Origin: an uncultured Prochlorococcus sp.
GTDB lineage: Bacteria; Cyanobacteriota; Cyanobacteriia; PCC-6307; Cyanobiaceae
Direction: 5' to 3'
Length of the DNA stretch: 38,212 bases
Assembly: GCA_902615165.1 (NCBI GenBank)
Contig: CACMNZ010000010.1
Coordinates: forward strand, 1 to 38,212
Part shown: in pieces, positions 1 through 10,488 of the stretch
How positions within the stretch are numbered: the first letter of the stretch is position 1
Layout of the letters: every line of letters begins with the position of its first letter
The notes under the pieces: model-generated
What the model saw: the letters and a program-made list of their open reading frames with translations, nothing else
What the model was told of the DNA's origin: nothing
The model's database searches: none
Translations under genes and position numbers: made by a program

Positions 1-24
1 ATTATCGGAATCAATATTAGTCAT
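1..24 (-). CDS. ftsY: Start of a downstream gene, probably ftsY (partial)
   Basis: Reading the minus strand, an ATG at 24-22 opens a frame of eight codons (MTNIDSDN) that runs off the window edge without a stop. It lies 63 nt downstream of the nusB stop, in the same direction. In Prochlorococcus, nusB is followed by ftsY, the membrane-associated receptor GTPase for the signal recognition particle, and an acidic N-terminus fits FtsY. The identity rests on synteny knowledge and not on visible domains, so it is tentative. Confidence 0.4.
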
Positions 25-87
25 TATTTATTATTCTTATTTAACAATTTTAAAATACTATTTATTTATATCAAATAATAATGAAAT

Positions 88-705
88 TTAAATTGTTTGT
101 AATCTCCTTAAAACTCCATTAATAAATTTTCTTCCTTGCATGTCACTATATTTATTCGCGAGGTTGACAGCTTCATCACAAGCAACAGCGACTGGTGTAT
201 TCAGAAAATTAATATCTACGTAAGCTAGACGCAAAATATCCCTATCAATTCTTGGTAATCTTTTTAATCTCCAGCCATCCATTGCTTGATCAATATCAGA
301 ATCAATCGTTTGAAGATTGTTAACTATATTACAAATCCTTTGATTTACATCCTGTCTAATGTCAATTTGACCACTAGAAACGATTAATTTTGGAAAGTCT
401 AGAGTTATAGAGAGTGTATTCATTACAGTTTCCATTTTTATGAGAGATTTTTTTAAATCATCTCGAACATTTGAATAAGAAGAATTAACTCCTTCTTGCA
501 ATTCACTTTCTAATATTTTTTGTGAAGCAATTTCTAACTCAGACTCGCAATTATCTAATTCTTCTCTGCAATAGTTTATTAAAGAATCCAAAGCAGATTC
601 AAAAATTTCTTCTATCTGAAATTTATTTAATTTAAAATCACCTTTATCTTTTATAAGGCCAAGAGAAATTAAAGATAATTCTCTTGAAAGGGATCTATTA
701 TGCAT
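88..705 (-). CDS. nusB: Transcription antitermination factor NusB
   Basis: NusB binds the boxA sequence of rRNA leader transcripts together with ribosomal protein S10 (NusE) and supports antitermination in the cytoplasm. The C-terminal half shows the family signature: WRLKRLPRIDRDILRLAYVD, then a segment containing PVAVACDEAVNLANKYSD and the terminal KFINGVLRRL. The product is 205 residues, longer than the roughly 140 of E. coli NusB because of an N-terminal and central helical insertion, which is usual in cyanobacteria. I start it at the ATG at 705; a TTG one codon upstream (708) is in frame but only 3 nt separate that ATG from the stop of the DUF502 gene. The two genes are probably co-transcribed, with ftsY following. 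Confidence 0.93.
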   Translation of the reverse strand: MHNRSLSRELSLISLGLIKDKGDFKLNKFQIEEIFESALDSLINYCREELDNCESELEIASQKILESELQEGVNSSYSNVRDDLKKSLIKMETVMNTLSITLDFPKLIVSSGQIDIRQDVNQRICNIVNNLQTIDSDIDQAMDGWRLKRLPRIDRDILRLAYVDINFLNTPVAVACDEAVNLANKYSDMQGRKFINGVLRRLQTI

Positions 706-708
706 CAA

Positions 709-1443
709 TTATGAAGAAGTATTAGTTGAAGCTCGCAATTGAGAAAACAATTTTGAAAATGTTGGATTTGTAGTGTTATTTTTCTCATCTGGATTAACTA
801 TCCCAGCTGAAATTATTGTTCTAAAAGCATCTTCAACGGAAATATCTAAATCCTTAACAGAAGGCTCAGGCACAAGTGTATACCATCCAGTAGTTGGATT
901 TGGAGCTGTAGGTATAAAAACACTAAGTAACTTTTCTTTCAATTCTGGCTGAAGAGAAGGCCCTACATCTCCTGTTACAAAACCAACACTATATAGCCCT
1001 TCGCGAGGATATTCAACCAAAACAACCCTTCTAAATCTATTTGAATTATTACTTAAAAAGGTTTCTAATAATTGTTTAAGAGTTTTATAAACCGCTCCAG
1101 CTACTGGAATTTTTGATAAAGTACCTTCTCCAAATTCTAATAACCATCTTCCGACGAAATTTCTCGCCATCAGACCTATAAGCAAAATAGCTAATAAAGG
1201 AACAGTTAAGCCTAAAGTAAGATTAATTAAATCTTGTAATAAAGGATTTAAAGTAATAAAAGGATTTAGTTGCTTTGGCACTGAAGTAACTAATGTCAAA
1301 ACAAATTTACTAACTAATGATGACAGCCATATTGTTGTTGCTAAGGGTATTACAACTAACAAGCCAGCTATAAGATCATTTTTTAGATCTTGTTGAAGCC
1401 TAGATCCTAAATTTGAATCTTGATTTTGATTAATTTCAACCAA
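709..1443 (-). CDS. DUF502 family membrane protein
   Basis: This 244-residue protein belongs to the DUF502 family of conserved bacterial and plastid inner-membrane proteins with no established biochemical function. Two hydrophobic stretches are visible, about residues 24-48 (LIAGLLVVIPLATTIWLSS) and 70-92 (LTLGLTVPLLAILLIGLM). They are followed by the family-typical soluble part with GEGTLSKIPVAGAVYKTLKQ, VVLVEYPREGLYSVGFVTG and FIPTAPNPTTGWY. Plant members (LCV/COV) affect vascular patterning, but no role carries over. The start must be TTG at 1443, because the next in-frame Met lies inside the second membrane segment. It leads the DUF502-nusB-(ftsY) run and diverges from queG across a 145-nt gap that holds an inverted repeat. 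Confidence 0.9.
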   Translation of the reverse strand: MVEINQNQDSNLGSRLQQDLKNDLIAGLLVVIPLATTIWLSSLVSKFVLTLVTSVPKQLNPFITLNPLLQDLINLTLGLTVPLLAILLIGLMARNFVGRWLLEFGEGTLSKIPVAGAVYKTLKQLLETFLSNNSNRFRRVVLVEYPREGLYSVGFVTGDVGPSLQPELKEKLLSVFIPTAPNPTTGWYTLVPEPSVKDLDISVEDAFRTIISAGIVNPDEKNNTTNPTFSKLFSQLRASTNTSS

Positions 1444-1501
1444 AATAACGTTTCTAACTATAATTACTTTACTAATAATTTAACTGTTTTTACTGCGTTA
1501 G

Positions 1502-1524
1502 GATATATTTTTTTTAAATATATC
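1502..1524. repeat. Perfect 9-bp inverted repeat between DUF502 and queG
   Basis: The left arm GATATATTT (1502-1510) and right arm AAATATATC (1516-1524) are exact reverse complements around a loop of five T. It sits in the divergent promoter region of the DUF502 gene and queG. It could be an operator or a transcribed hairpin; AT-only inverted repeats also arise by chance in such A+T-rich DNA. Confidence 0.5.
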
Positions 1525-1588
1525 TAATTTATTGAAAAGTTTTTCCTCCAAAAACAACTTTTTAAACAAATGCTATAAAGATAAAATA

Positions 1589-2545
1589 ATGATTGATAAG
1601 ATTCAAAACAAAAAAGAAATAAGTGAAAAGTTAAAAGAAAGGGCTATTTTTGAGGGTTTTACAATTGCTGGAATAGCCTCAATACCGGGTAGTTCACGAA
1701 TAAAATTAAGGACTAATGCATTAGAAAGATGGTTATCAAATAACCACCATGCTGAAATGAAATGGATGGAATCAGAAAAAAGAAGGAATATAGACTCACT
1801 TTTTGAAGATGCAAAAAGTGTCTTAAGTGTTGGATTTGCTTACATTAATTCAGAAAGCAACAACAATAATTTCCTAAAGGTAGCTAAATTTGGCCAAGGG
1901 AAAGACTATCACAATGTGATTTATAAAAAATTAAAGAATATTGGTAAATGGATCAACCTAGAAATTCCTGATTGTAAGTGGAAAATATGCGTAGATACGT
2001 CTCCGCTTCTTGAAAAGGCATGGGCTGAGGAATCAGGAATTGGTTGGATAGGTAAAAATAGTAATTTAATAAACAAAAAAAAAGGTTCTTGGTTTACTTT
2101 GGGTTTTATGATCCTTTCAAAAGATTTAATTCCTGATAAACCTCATCAATCACTTTGCGGAAAATGTGAAATCTGTATTGAACATTGTCCTACAAAAGCA
2201 ATAGTAGAACCCTTCGTAATACAATCAGATCTATGCATTGCTTATCACACGATAGAAAATAGAAACAATACTATTCCAAAGAAAATAGAAAAAAATTTAG
2301 GCGGATGGGTTGCGGGATGCGATATTTGTCAAGATGTATGCCCTTGGAATAAATCGGTGCCATATAACAACAATTCTGAAACTGCTCCAAAAGAGTGGAT
2401 TAAAAATCTTAATATTGAATCATTAAATTGGGACGATAAAACATGGAAAGAAAATTTAAAAGGGACTACATTAAAAAGAATTAAACCATGGATGTGGAAA
2501 AGAAATATACAAGCAAATCTAAATAATAAAAAAAATAAAATATGA
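1589..2545 (+). CDS. queG: Epoxyqueuosine reductase QueG
   Basis: QueG carries out the last step of queuosine synthesis, reducing epoxyqueuosine in the tRNA anticodon wobble position; the family uses cobalamin and two [4Fe-4S] clusters. From the ATG at 1589 the protein is 318 residues. The N-terminal DUF1730 domain is followed by DTSPLLEKAWAEESGIGWIG (from about residue 136). The first ferredoxin-type cluster is CGKCEICIEHCP (Cys 190, 193, 196, 200), and the second uses Cys 216 and CDICQDVCPWN (244, 247, 251). A TTG 19 codons upstream is in frame, but the added residues show no homology-like character, so I prefer the ATG. The last four bases overlap the start of the TPR gene (ATGA), suggesting translational coupling. 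Confidence 0.94.
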   Translation: MIDKIQNKKEISEKLKERAIFEGFTIAGIASIPGSSRIKLRTNALERWLSNNHHAEMKWMESEKRRNIDSLFEDAKSVLSVGFAYINSESNNNNFLKVAKFGQGKDYHNVIYKKLKNIGKWINLEIPDCKWKICVDTSPLLEKAWAEESGIGWIGKNSNLINKKKGSWFTLGFMILSKDLIPDKPHQSLCGKCEICIEHCPTKAIVEPFVIQSDLCIAYHTIENRNNTIPKKIEKNLGGWVAGCDICQDVCPWNKSVPYNNNSETAPKEWIKNLNIESLNWDDKTWKENLKGTTLKRIKPWMWKRNIQANLNNKKNKI

Positions 2546-3405
2546 AACAATTGCTAAAACAAATTATCTCGATCTTCTTGATTAGTTTTTACTTTGTTCA
2601 AATAGAAAAAGTTCAGGCTATAGTTCCATATTATTATTTCCCAACAAAAAAGAATTTACAAAAACAAAGCCTATATATTGGCAAAAATGCATATCAACTA
2701 CTTTATTTTGGACAATATGAAGACGGTCTTAAATTAGCCAAATTAGCTGTAAAAATAAATGCAAAAGATGAAAAACTATGGTTAATTTTAGCTGAAGCAC
2801 AAATAGCTAATAAACAATACAAACATGCATTAAATTCTCTAAACAAAGCAGAACAGATCAACGCAAATATTAGCGAAATATATTTTACTAAAAGTAATAT
2901 TTACTTAGAAATTTCTCAACTATCAGAAGCAAAGATTGCCCTAGAAAAAGTAATAAAGATAGAACCTAATAATTACAAAGCTTTTTTTCAATTAGGAAAT
3001 ATTTTATTAATGGAAAATAATTACTTGGAAGCTATCAAATCATTTGATAAATCAATAAAAATAAAGCCTGATTTCTGGCAAGCAATCAATAATCAAGGTT
3101 TAGCTTATTTTGAGAAAAACAATATCTATCTATCAATCAAATCTTTTGAAAATGCAATTTCAATTCAGGAAAATGCTGAACCCTTACTAGGACTGGCATC
3201 ATGTCTAAGAATTAATAATATTAAATTAGCAATTCAACTAGCGAAAAAGGCCTTGGCTAAAGATCCCAAATATGTCAATTATGAATATAGAAAAGAACAG
3301 TTATGGGGAGAAAAATTACAAGCCTCTACAGAAATTCTTTTACAAAATGAACAGCTTAAAAAAGATGTAATATTAGCAAAATCAAAAATAAATGCGTCTT
3401 CTTAA
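2542..3405 (+). CDS. Secreted or lipid-free periplasmic TPR-repeat protein
   Basis: The 287-residue product begins with a basic, hydrophobic signal-like segment (MKQLLKQIISIFLISFYFV) and a plausible signal peptidase I site after VQA near residue 27, so it is probably exported to the periplasm or thylakoid lumen. The rest is built of about six tetratricopeptide repeats between residues 45 and 245; clear copies include LILAEAQIANKQYKHALNSL and QLGNILLMENNYLEAIKSF. TPR proteins act as protein-binding scaffolds, and the partner is unknown. The start codon overlaps the queG stop by 4 nt. The gene is followed, after 77 nt holding a small hairpin, by the topoisomerase gene. Confidence 0.85.
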   Translation: MKQLLKQIISIFLISFYFVQIEKVQAIVPYYYFPTKKNLQKQSLYIGKNAYQLLYFGQYEDGLKLAKLAVKINAKDEKLWLILAEAQIANKQYKHALNSLNKAEQINANISEIYFTKSNIYLEISQLSEAKIALEKVIKIEPNNYKAFFQLGNILLMENNYLEAIKSFDKSIKIKPDFWQAINNQGLAYFEKNNIYLSIKSFENAISIQENAEPLLGLASCLRINNIKLAIQLAKKALAKDPKYVNYEYRKEQLWGEKLQASTEILLQNEQLKKDVILAKSKINASS

Positions 3406-3416
3406 TTTTCAATACT

Positions 3417-3434
3417 GGTAAATATTTTTTTACC
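3417..3434 (+). repeat. Small hairpin between the TPR gene and gyrA/parC
   Basis: GGTAAA (3417-3422) and TTTACC (3429-3434) form a 6-bp stem around a loop of TATTTT. It begins 12 nt after the TPR stop codon. It could act as a weak terminator or pause site, but no T-run follows the stem. Confidence 0.35.
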
Positions 3435-3482
3435 TATTAGTCTTAATTTAGATAAAGAATTCATATTAAATTTTGAGCTCTA

Positions 3483-5921
3483 ATGGATAAGAACAAATTC
3501 ACTTCTATCTCGCTCCAAGAAGAAATGCAACGTTCTTATCTTGAATATGCAATGAGTGTAATAGTTGGAAGAGCTCTTCCTGATGCAAGAGATGGTCTAA
3601 AGCCTGTACAGAGAAGAATACTATTTGCAATGTATGAGTTAGGTTTAACGCCTGAAAGACCCTTTAGAAAGTGCGCAAGAGTTGTTGGAGATGTACTTGG
3701 AAAGTACCATCCTCACGGAGATCAAGCAGTATATGATGCACTAGTTAGGCTTGTACAAAATTTTTCAACTAAATATCCAACTCTTGACGGCCATGGAAAT
3801 TTTGGATCAGTAGACAATGATCCTCCTGCAGCAATGAGATACACTGAAACAAGACTGGCGCCAATTGCAGATAAAGCTTTTCTTGAAGAAATTGGATCAG
3901 ATACCGTTAATTTTTCAAATAACTTTGATGGCTCACAAAAAGAACCTGAGGTTCTCCCAGCTCAACTTCCATTTTTATTATTGAACGGATCATCAGGGAT
4001 TGCAGTTGGGATGGCAACAAATATCCCACCTCACAACCTAGGCGAAATTGTAGATGGTTTAGTAGCTTTAGTAAAAAATAAAGAAATAAGTAATAAAAAA
4101 CTTTCTAACATTATTAAAGGGCCTGATTTTCCTACAGGCGGAGAATTAATTGATAATGAAGCAATAAATGAAGTTTACGAAACTGGAAAAGGATCAATAA
4201 CAATTAGAGGCGTCATAAATACAGAAGAAATAAATTTAGGTAAAGGTAAACATAAAAAAAATGCATTAATTATTTCTGAACTTCCTTATCAAATCAGTAA
4301 GGCAGGTTGGATTGAAAAATTAGCAGAACTTGTTAATACAAGCAAAATCAATGGAATCTCTGATATTAGGGATGAAAGCGATAGAGATGGAATGAGAATT
4401 GTAATAGAACTAAAAAAGGACTCTAATGCTGAACTTATAATTTCTAATTTATATAAAAAAACAACACTCCAAACTAATTTTGGTGCAATATTTTTAGCTT
4501 TAATCAAAGGGAAACCGATACAGCTAAACCTGAAACAATATCTAAACTTTTTTCTTGATTTTCGAGAAAAAACAATTAGAAAAAGAACTAATTATTTTCT
4601 AAAAAATACTCTTGAAAAACTTGAAATATTAGAAGGTTTATCTAAGGCAACAAAAGATATTAAAAAAGTCATAGAAATTATTGAAAACTCAGAAAATTCT
4701 GCAGAAGCAAAATCAAAATTGATTGGTAATTTTTTCTTAAGTGATAAACAAGCAAATTCAGTTTTAGATATGCCACTAAAAAAATTAACAAACCTAGAAA
4801 AAACTCAAATAGACAATGATATAAAAAATTTACAAGAAAAGAAGAATTATCTTCAAAAGTTATTGAACGAGAGAAAATTATTACTTGAGCTGCTAGTAAA
4901 TGAATTTTTATCTTTAAAGAAAAAATTTAATGTGAAAAGAAAAACAAAACTTCTTAAGAATATAGATCAAAATGAAGAATTAGAAATAATTAATAATCAG
5001 ATATTAGAAGAATTTATAAACAAAAAAACTAAATTACAAATTGACAACAGAATGTATTTGAAAAAGATAATTTTTAATAACTATAAAAAATCTTTTGAAG
5101 ATACAAAAATCATTGATAACAAAAATATTCAAAAATTTATATGTAATATTGAGAAAAATTTAAAATTAATTGGAATCACTTATACTGGAAAAGTCTTTCA
5201 CTTAGATTGGGAATCAAATATTAATAAGGACTATAAATTAGATCATAAAAGTCTTAAGAATATTTATGCAAATGAAATAATAAATTTCCATTCAATAAAA
5301 GAAGGAGTTAAAAACTATTTATGTATTTTAAATTCTGATGGAAAATTTAAAAAAGTTTTATTTGATAAAGATATGATTAATAGTAATAGAACTTTCGCAA
5401 TTACAAAATTAAAAAATAATACAAAAACAATTGATTCATTTATTTCTAATGGAGAAAAAAATTTCATAATATTAACCTCCATAGGAAGAATTTTCAAATT
5501 TAATTTGTCTAATGAATTCTTAATACCAAGTACTAAACAATCTCAAGGGTTAATACTTGTTAAACTTTTACCGACAGAAATGATTGTATCTTGTTGTCCA
5601 TATCAAAATGGAGAAAATGTTTATTTAGTTTCTAAACAGGGGAAAATCTTTTGCATAAATACAGATGAAATTTATTACGCAAATGAATGCAGTTTAGGAT
5701 ATTTGAATGAAAGAACCCAACTTAAAAATGATTCCTTCCTAAAAGTCTTACCAAGTAACAATTTCCTTGATATTGAAACTAATAAAAATAAATCTGCTAG
5801 GTTAAACTTTGGTAAATTAAATTTCAAATCTAATAAAACAAATTTTTTAATTGATTTTTTAAAATTAGAAAAGGATGAATACCTTGAAAATTGTTTCCGA
5901 CTTGAAAATTTTCTCAACTAA
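3483..5921 (+). CDS. gyrA: Type IIA DNA topoisomerase A subunit (GyrA/ParC-like)
   Basis: This 812-residue protein is the DNA breakage-and-reunion subunit of a type II topoisomerase (gyrase or topoisomerase IV). Residues 1 to about 480 are well conserved: [54 protein letters not shown], and the catalytic Tyr120 in [10 protein letters not shown]. The C-terminal third is Lys/Asn/Ile-rich and diverged, with about four recognisable beta-pinwheel blade motifs ([40 protein letters not shown]). No canonical GyrA box (QRRGGKG) is visible, which points to a ParC-like activity; a true gyrA would then lie elsewhere. No gyrB or parE is adjacent. The stop codon overlaps the purF stop by 4 nt, tail to tail. 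Confidence 0.9.
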   Translation: MDKNKFTSISLQEEMQRSYLEYAMSVIVGRALPDARDGLKPVQRRILFAMYELGLTPERPFRKCARVVGDVLGKYHPHGDQAVYDALVRLVQNFSTKYPTLDGHGNFGSVDNDPPAAMRYTETRLAPIADKAFLEEIGSDTVNFSNNFDGSQKEPEVLPAQLPFLLLNGSSGIAVGMATNIPPHNLGEIVDGLVALVKNKEISNKKLSNIIKGPDFPTGGELIDNEAINEVYETGKGSITIRGVINTEEINLGKGKHKKNALIISELPYQISKAGWIEKLAELVNTSKINGISDIRDESDRDGMRIVIELKKDSNAELIISNLYKKTTLQTNFGAIFLALIKGKPIQLNLKQYLNFFLDFREKTIRKRTNYFLKNTLEKLEILEGLSKATKDIKKVIEIIENSENSAEAKSKLIGNFFLSDKQANSVLDMPLKKLTNLEKTQIDNDIKNLQEKKNYLQKLLNERKLLLELLVNEFLSLKKKFNVKRKTKLLKNIDQNEELEIINNQILEEFINKKTKLQIDNRMYLKKIIFNNYKKSFEDTKIIDNKNIQKFICNIEKNLKLIGITYTGKVFHLDWESNINKDYKLDHKSLKNIYANEIINFHSIKEGVKNYLCILNSDGKFKKVLFDKDMINSNRTFAITKLKNNTKTIDSFISNGEKNFIILTSIGRIFKFNLSNEFLIPSTKQSQGLILVKLLPTEMIVSCCPYQNGENVYLVSKQGKIFCINTDEIYYANECSLGYLNERTQLKNDSFLKVLPSNNFLDIETNKNKSARLNFGKLNFKSNKTNFLIDFLKLEKDEYLENCFRLENFLN

Positions 5922-7378
5922 GATTTATATTCATTTTCAACCCAATTTAAGTATTCTTGATTTACTGTTCCTGTTACGTAAGAACCAGTAAAACAACTCA
6001 TCTCCAAATCTTTAATAGCGGAATCACCTATTATAGATTTACGCAAACTTTCAACACTTTGATAAACAAGGCTATCTACTTTAAGTTGAATAGCAATTTC
6101 ACTTATTGTTCTATCATGAGCAATTAATTCATCCCTATTAGGCATATTAATTCCATAAACGTGAGGATAACGCACAGGAGGAGCTGCTGATGTAAAAAAA
6201 ACTTTATTTGCTCCTGCATCTTTAGCCATCTGGACAATTTCTTTTGAAGTAGTACCTCTTACTATCGAGTCATCAACAATTAATACATTTTTATTTTTAA
6301 ACTCTGCACTCATAGCATTTAATTTTTGCCTTACAGATTTTTTACGTTTTAGCTGACCAGGCATGATAAATGTTCTACCAACATATCTATTTTTAAAAAA
6401 ACCTTCCCTGTATTCTATCCCTAACTGTCTTGCGACTTGCATTGCAGCAGGTCGAGAAGAATCAGGAATAGGCATAACTACATCTACATCTCCAGAATTG
6501 ATTGTTTTTTTTATTGTTTCTGCCAAACAATCTCCCATCTTTAAACGAGCTTTATATACAGAAATTCCATTCATAATTGAATCTGGTCTTGCTAGATAAA
6601 CGTATTCAAAAGCACAGGGAAATAACATAGGATTTTCAGAACATTGCTTAGAAAAAAACTCCCCATTCAAATTAATAAAAATAGCTTCGCCTGGATCTAC
6701 ATCCCTCACTACCTGATAATCATTATTCTCAAGCACTAAAGATTCGCTAGCAACCATCCATTCTTCTTTTTTTGTGGTTAATGAAAATCTTTTTCCTATA
6801 ACTAAAGGCCTTATACCAAAAGGATCTCTGAATGCTAATAAACCATGTCCTGAAATTAATGCAATTGAAGCATATGATCCCTGAATTCTTCCATGTAAAG
6901 ATTTGACCGCATTAAAAATAATATTAGGTTCTAATTCTTGATTATGAATTTGTTCTTGTAATTCTGTCGCGAATACATTCAACAACATTTCAGTATCACT
7001 AGAAGAATTTGTATGGCGCTTGTCAATGTTAAATAATTGTTTTTCTAAATCTCTGGTATTGGTCAAATTTCCATTATGTATCAAAACGATTCCATAAGGA
7101 GCATTAACGTAAAAAGGCTGTGCCTCTTCTACACTTTCTGCTGATCCCTTTGTTGCATACCTAACATGACCTAATCCAATTTTACCGATAAGATTTCTCA
7201 TATCTCTTGTTCTATAAGCAGTATTAACCTGACCTTTGGCCTTATGTATATGGAAAACAGTATTTTCCATTGTGGCTATACCTGTTGAATCTTGACCTCT
7301 ATGCTGCAAAAGCAAAAGACTATCGTAAATTTGTTGATTTACATCATCTGAAGAGACAATACCAACTATTCCGCACAT
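5918..7378 (-). CDS. purF: Amidophosphoribosyltransferase PurF
   Basis: PurF catalyses the first committed step of purine synthesis, making 5-phosphoribosylamine from PRPP and glutamine. It is 486 residues with a class II glutamine amidotransferase domain (Cys2 nucleophile directly after Met, no propeptide; HNGNLTN near 101-107) and a phosphoribosyltransferase domain with the PRPP loop [13 protein letters not shown] (365-377). It follows the E. coli layout: [14 protein letters not shown] is present, and the cysteine ligands of the Bacillus-type [4Fe-4S] enzyme are incomplete. Cys255 is present, but HV occupies 406-407 where Bacillus has Cys, and only Cys462 remains of the C-terminal group. 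It lies 46 nt downstream of purL and is probably the last gene of the dnaN-PRC-purL-purF run. Confidence 0.96.
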   Translation of the reverse strand: MCGIVGIVSSDDVNQQIYDSLLLLQHRGQDSTGIATMENTVFHIHKAKGQVNTAYRTRDMRNLIGKIGLGHVRYATKGSAESVEEAQPFYVNAPYGIVLIHNGNLTNTRDLEKQLFNIDKRHTNSSSDTEMLLNVFATELQEQIHNQELEPNIIFNAVKSLHGRIQGSYASIALISGHGLLAFRDPFGIRPLVIGKRFSLTTKKEEWMVASESLVLENNDYQVVRDVDPGEAIFINLNGEFFSKQCSENPMLFPCAFEYVYLARPDSIMNGISVYKARLKMGDCLAETIKKTINSGDVDVVMPIPDSSRPAAMQVARQLGIEYREGFFKNRYVGRTFIMPGQLKRKKSVRQKLNAMSAEFKNKNVLIVDDSIVRGTTSKEIVQMAKDAGANKVFFTSAAPPVRYPHVYGINMPNRDELIAHDRTISEIAIQLKVDSLVYQSVESLRKSIIGDSAIKDLEMSCFTGSYVTGTVNQEYLNWVENEYKS

Positions 7379-7424
7379 AACTTAATATCTAAATCTTTTA
7401 ATGGTAGAAAAATGTTTTTCATAT

Positions 7425-9776
7425 TTAAAAATAACCTGAAATACTATTATTAAATTTTTCGGATAATTCCTCAACCCTAATATTGCAGATATTTTTATCT
7501 TTAATTTTTATCTTAAGCGTTTCACTAGATACATATCCTATTTTTTTTAAATACACACTTGATGGGAGATTTATTTGATTTTTTTTTAAATAATTAATCC
7601 ATTCATTTTGTTTCACTTTACTTACTGAAAAAATGATTCGAGAACCTCCTTCTGCAAACAATAAATTATCATCTCTAATTAACTCACTATTAAAATCTTC
7701 ATTTAGATCTATAGTTGCACCTTTTTCCGACAAAATACAAGACTCTGCTAGAGCTACAGCCAAACCACCATCACTAATATCATGAGAAGAAATTACAAAA
7801 CTTTTTAAAATCGCATTTCTTAAAAAATTCTGGCAAAACTTTTCATCTAGCAAATCTATTTTTGGAGGTCGACCTGTAATTTCTCCATGAAAATATTCCA
7901 AATAAGAACTTGCGGCAATTTTTGTTTCTGATTTATAAGAACCAATTAACCAGATTTCATCATCAATATTTTTCCATTCGCTACTAATGGCTTTTTCGAC
8001 ATCATTTATTTTTCCAACCATTCCAATAACTGGAGTAGGATTGATAGGAGTAATTACATTATCCTTATTTTTAGATTCATTGTATAAAGATACATTACCT
8101 CCAGTAACAGGAGTTTCTAAAACTTTACAGGCTTCAGCAATTCCATTACATGATGAATAAAGTTGCCAATACCCTATTTCGTTATCAGGAGAAGAAAAAT
8201 TTAAATTATTAGTAATTGCTAGTGGTTCAGCCCCAACACAACTCACATTTCTAGCCGACTCTGCAACAGCAGCAATAGTTCCTCTAAAAGGATCAAGAGA
8301 AACCCATCTACTATTACAATCAACGGAAGCTGCAACACCAGAAAATACCTTACTTTTATTTTTTTGATTTTGTTCCCTTAATCTGATTACGGCTGCATCT
8401 GATTTTCCGGGCTTAAATACTGTATTTACCTGCACTTGAGAGTCATATTGTTCATAAATCCATCTTTTAGAAGCTATTGATGGATTAGAGAGTAACTTTA
8501 AAATGATTTGTGAATAAGAAAAATTCTTATTTTCCTTCAATGAAAATACTTTTTGATCATTAATTTCTGGTAAATCATTTTCTTTCCATTCCCATTTCTT
8601 TAAAAGATCATCAGGTGGATTATTAATGACATTGTGAGAATTAACAGGGGTATCATCAGATAAGGCAGAAGTAGGTATTTGGGCCACAATTTTACCTCTG
8701 TGATAAATAATTACCTCATTAGTTTCTATTACTTCACCAATCACTTTGGCATATAATCCCCATTTATTAAATTTTTCAATAAGTTTATTAATTTTTTCTT
8801 CTTTAACAACAAACAACATTCTCTCTTGCGATTCAGATAATAAATATTGGTATGAAGACATATCATCTTCTCTAGAGGGAACTAAATCTAAATCAATAGA
8901 TATCCCTAAATTTCCATTTGCAGCCATTTCTGCACTACTACAAGTTAAACCTGCAGCGCCCATATCTTGAGCCGAAATTACATCTCCTGTATTGAAAGCA
9001 TCCAAACAAGCTTCGATAAGACTTTTCTCAATAAATGGATCACCTACTTGAACTGCTGGTCTATCATCTAATGAGGTTGTGGTTAACTCAGAACTAGCAA
9101 AACTAGCACCACCGACACCATCCCTACCAGTAGTATTGCCAACATATAACACTGGTGATCCTACATTTTTAGCACCGGAACAAACGATTTCGTTTGTCTC
9201 TAAAAGTCCTAAAGCCATAACATTCACTAAAGGATTACCAGAGTAACTATCGTCGAAGTCAATTTCACCCCCAACAGTAGGGACACCTACACAATTTCCA
9301 TAATGTGCGATACCAGATACAACTCCTCTCAATAAATCAACATTTGATGATTTATTAAGGTTTCCAAATCTCAAGGAATTGAGTACTGCGATTGGCCTTG
9401 CACCCATTGTAAATATATCTCTTAAAATTCCTCCAACACCTGTTGCTGCACCCTGAAATGGTTCAATAGCAGAAGGATGATTATGACTTTCTATTTTAAA
9501 AACAAGTTTTTGATTATTTCCAACATCAATAACGCCAGCATTTTCTCCAGGTCCAACTAAGACATTTTTACCTTTAGTGGGAAACTTAGATAGTAAAGGT
9601 TTTGAATTTCTATAACAACAATGTTCAGACCACATAACGCCAAACATACCTAATTCTGTTCTATTTGGTTTTCTCTTTAATCTTTTACAAATTTCTTCGT
9701 AGTCGTTAAGTGTTAAATTTTCAACTTTGAGTGCCTGATTAAGATCATAAAGATCATTACTATCTTGATTTATCAT
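7425..9776 (-). CDS. purL: Phosphoribosylformylglycinamidine synthase subunit PurL
   Basis: PurL converts FGAR to FGAM with ATP, using ammonia supplied by PurQ, with PurS bridging. At 783 residues it is the small, multisubunit-type PurL with no fused glutaminase domain, so separate purQ and purS genes are expected elsewhere. Visible landmarks are the N-terminal [13 protein letters not shown] with catalytic-type His52, [20 protein letters not shown] with [34 protein letters not shown], and [19 protein letters not shown] in the second half. It starts 3 nt after the stop of the PRC-barrel gene and is followed by purF, so the two purine enzymes are probably made from the dnaN transcript. Confidence 0.96.
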   Translation of the reverse strand: MINQDSNDLYDLNQALKVENLTLNDYEEICKRLKRKPNRTELGMFGVMWSEHCCYRNSKPLLSKFPTKGKNVLVGPGENAGVIDVGNNQKLVFKIESHNHPSAIEPFQGAATGVGGILRDIFTMGARPIAVLNSLRFGNLNKSSNVDLLRGVVSGIAHYGNCVGVPTVGGEIDFDDSYSGNPLVNVMALGLLETNEIVCSGAKNVGSPVLYVGNTTGRDGVGGASFASSELTTTSLDDRPAVQVGDPFIEKSLIEACLDAFNTGDVISAQDMGAAGLTCSSAEMAANGNLGISIDLDLVPSREDDMSSYQYLLSESQERMLFVVKEEKINKLIEKFNKWGLYAKVIGEVIETNEVIIYHRGKIVAQIPTSALSDDTPVNSHNVINNPPDDLLKKWEWKENDLPEINDQKVFSLKENKNFSYSQIILKLLSNPSIASKRWIYEQYDSQVQVNTVFKPGKSDAAVIRLREQNQKNKSKVFSGVAASVDCNSRWVSLDPFRGTIAAVAESARNVSCVGAEPLAITNNLNFSSPDNEIGYWQLYSSCNGIAEACKVLETPVTGGNVSLYNESKNKDNVITPINPTPVIGMVGKINDVEKAISSEWKNIDDEIWLIGSYKSETKIAASSYLEYFHGEITGRPPKIDLLDEKFCQNFLRNAILKSFVISSHDISDGGLAVALAESCILSEKGATIDLNEDFNSELIRDDNLLFAEGGSRIIFSVSKVKQNEWINYLKKNQINLPSSVYLKKIGYVSSETLKIKIKDKNICNIRVEELSEKFNNSISGYF

Positions 9777-9779
9777 TCT

Positions 9780-10487
9780 TTATATCCAAGGTTCATCTTC
9801 TTTTTTTTGACTAAACGGTATAGATGTTCTGTCTTCATTATAAAAACTTTTTTGTCTAAAATCTAAGTTTTGGCTATTATCTTCATCTTCCTCAAGCCAG
9901 TCCTCTAATCTATTAGAAGCAATATTTTTCATATCATCAAACCTTTCAACAATTTTTTTTCCTTTTTGAATAAATTCATTTTTAATACTAGATTTTATTA
10001 AAGATAAATCATCTAAAGAATTATTTTCACAAAATACTAATCCAGGTTGTTGATCACTTATATTTTCAATATTTAGTTTCCATCTACTAGAACCTGGTAT
10101 CTTAGGATTAGATCTAGAAACTAAGTAATAAATAATTTTACCCGTTTTCATGTTGAATAAAAAATCTGCAATTACTCCTATTTTTGATCCATTTACATTT
10201 ATCAGATTAGCTTCTATTAAAGTTGGAAACCTATTTAAAGTTGCTAAGTCAGAAACAGCTGGATCACCTTTGACATAAATTTCATTGTCTATTATTTGAA
10301 TGATTTGATTTAATCGCCAAACATTTCTTTTTAAATCAAAATTTGAGGGACGAGAGCACCATCCTAAAATCCTATGAACTGGAGGATGCATCCAGACATT
10401 TTCACCATTTCCGTAATTAAGGATTTTATTACCCTTAACACTATAGTTTAGTAATTGACTTAATAAAATTTCTTTAGGTAATTTCAA
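9780..10487 (-). CDS. PRC-barrel domain protein downstream of dnaN
   Basis: I read this as a 235-residue protein beginning at a TTG (10487) located one base after the dnaN stop codon (TAA, C, TTG). An in-frame start farther upstream (10574) would lie 86 bp inside dnaN and adds an unconvincing hydrophobic leader. A PRC-barrel-like beta domain is seen around residues 82-150 (EANLINVNGSKIGVIADFLF, then TGKIIYYLVSRSNP). The C-terminus is highly charged, with many Asp/Glu and Lys. Other PRC-barrel proteins include RimM (ribosome maturation) and photosynthetic reaction centre H subunits; the function here is unknown. The position between dnaN and purL is conserved in Prochlorococcus as I recall it. 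The exact start is uncertain. Confidence 0.75.
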   Translation of the reverse strand: MKLPKEILLSQLLNYSVKGNKILNYGNGENVWMHPPVHRILGWCSRPSNFDLKRNVWRLNQIIQIIDNEIYVKGDPAVSDLATLNRFPTLIEANLINVNGSKIGVIADFLFNMKTGKIIYYLVSRSNPKIPGSSRWKLNIENISDQQPGLVFCENNSLDDLSLIKSSIKNEFIQKGKKIVERFDDMKNIASNRLEDWLEEDEDNSQNLDFRQKSFYNEDRTSIPFSQKKEDEPWI

Positions 10488-10488
10488 G

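Noticed and set aside
1532..1588. TTG-started N-terminal extension of queG (19 residues)
   Set aside because: The added residues do not resemble the family start, and the internal ATG at 1589 gives the usual length.
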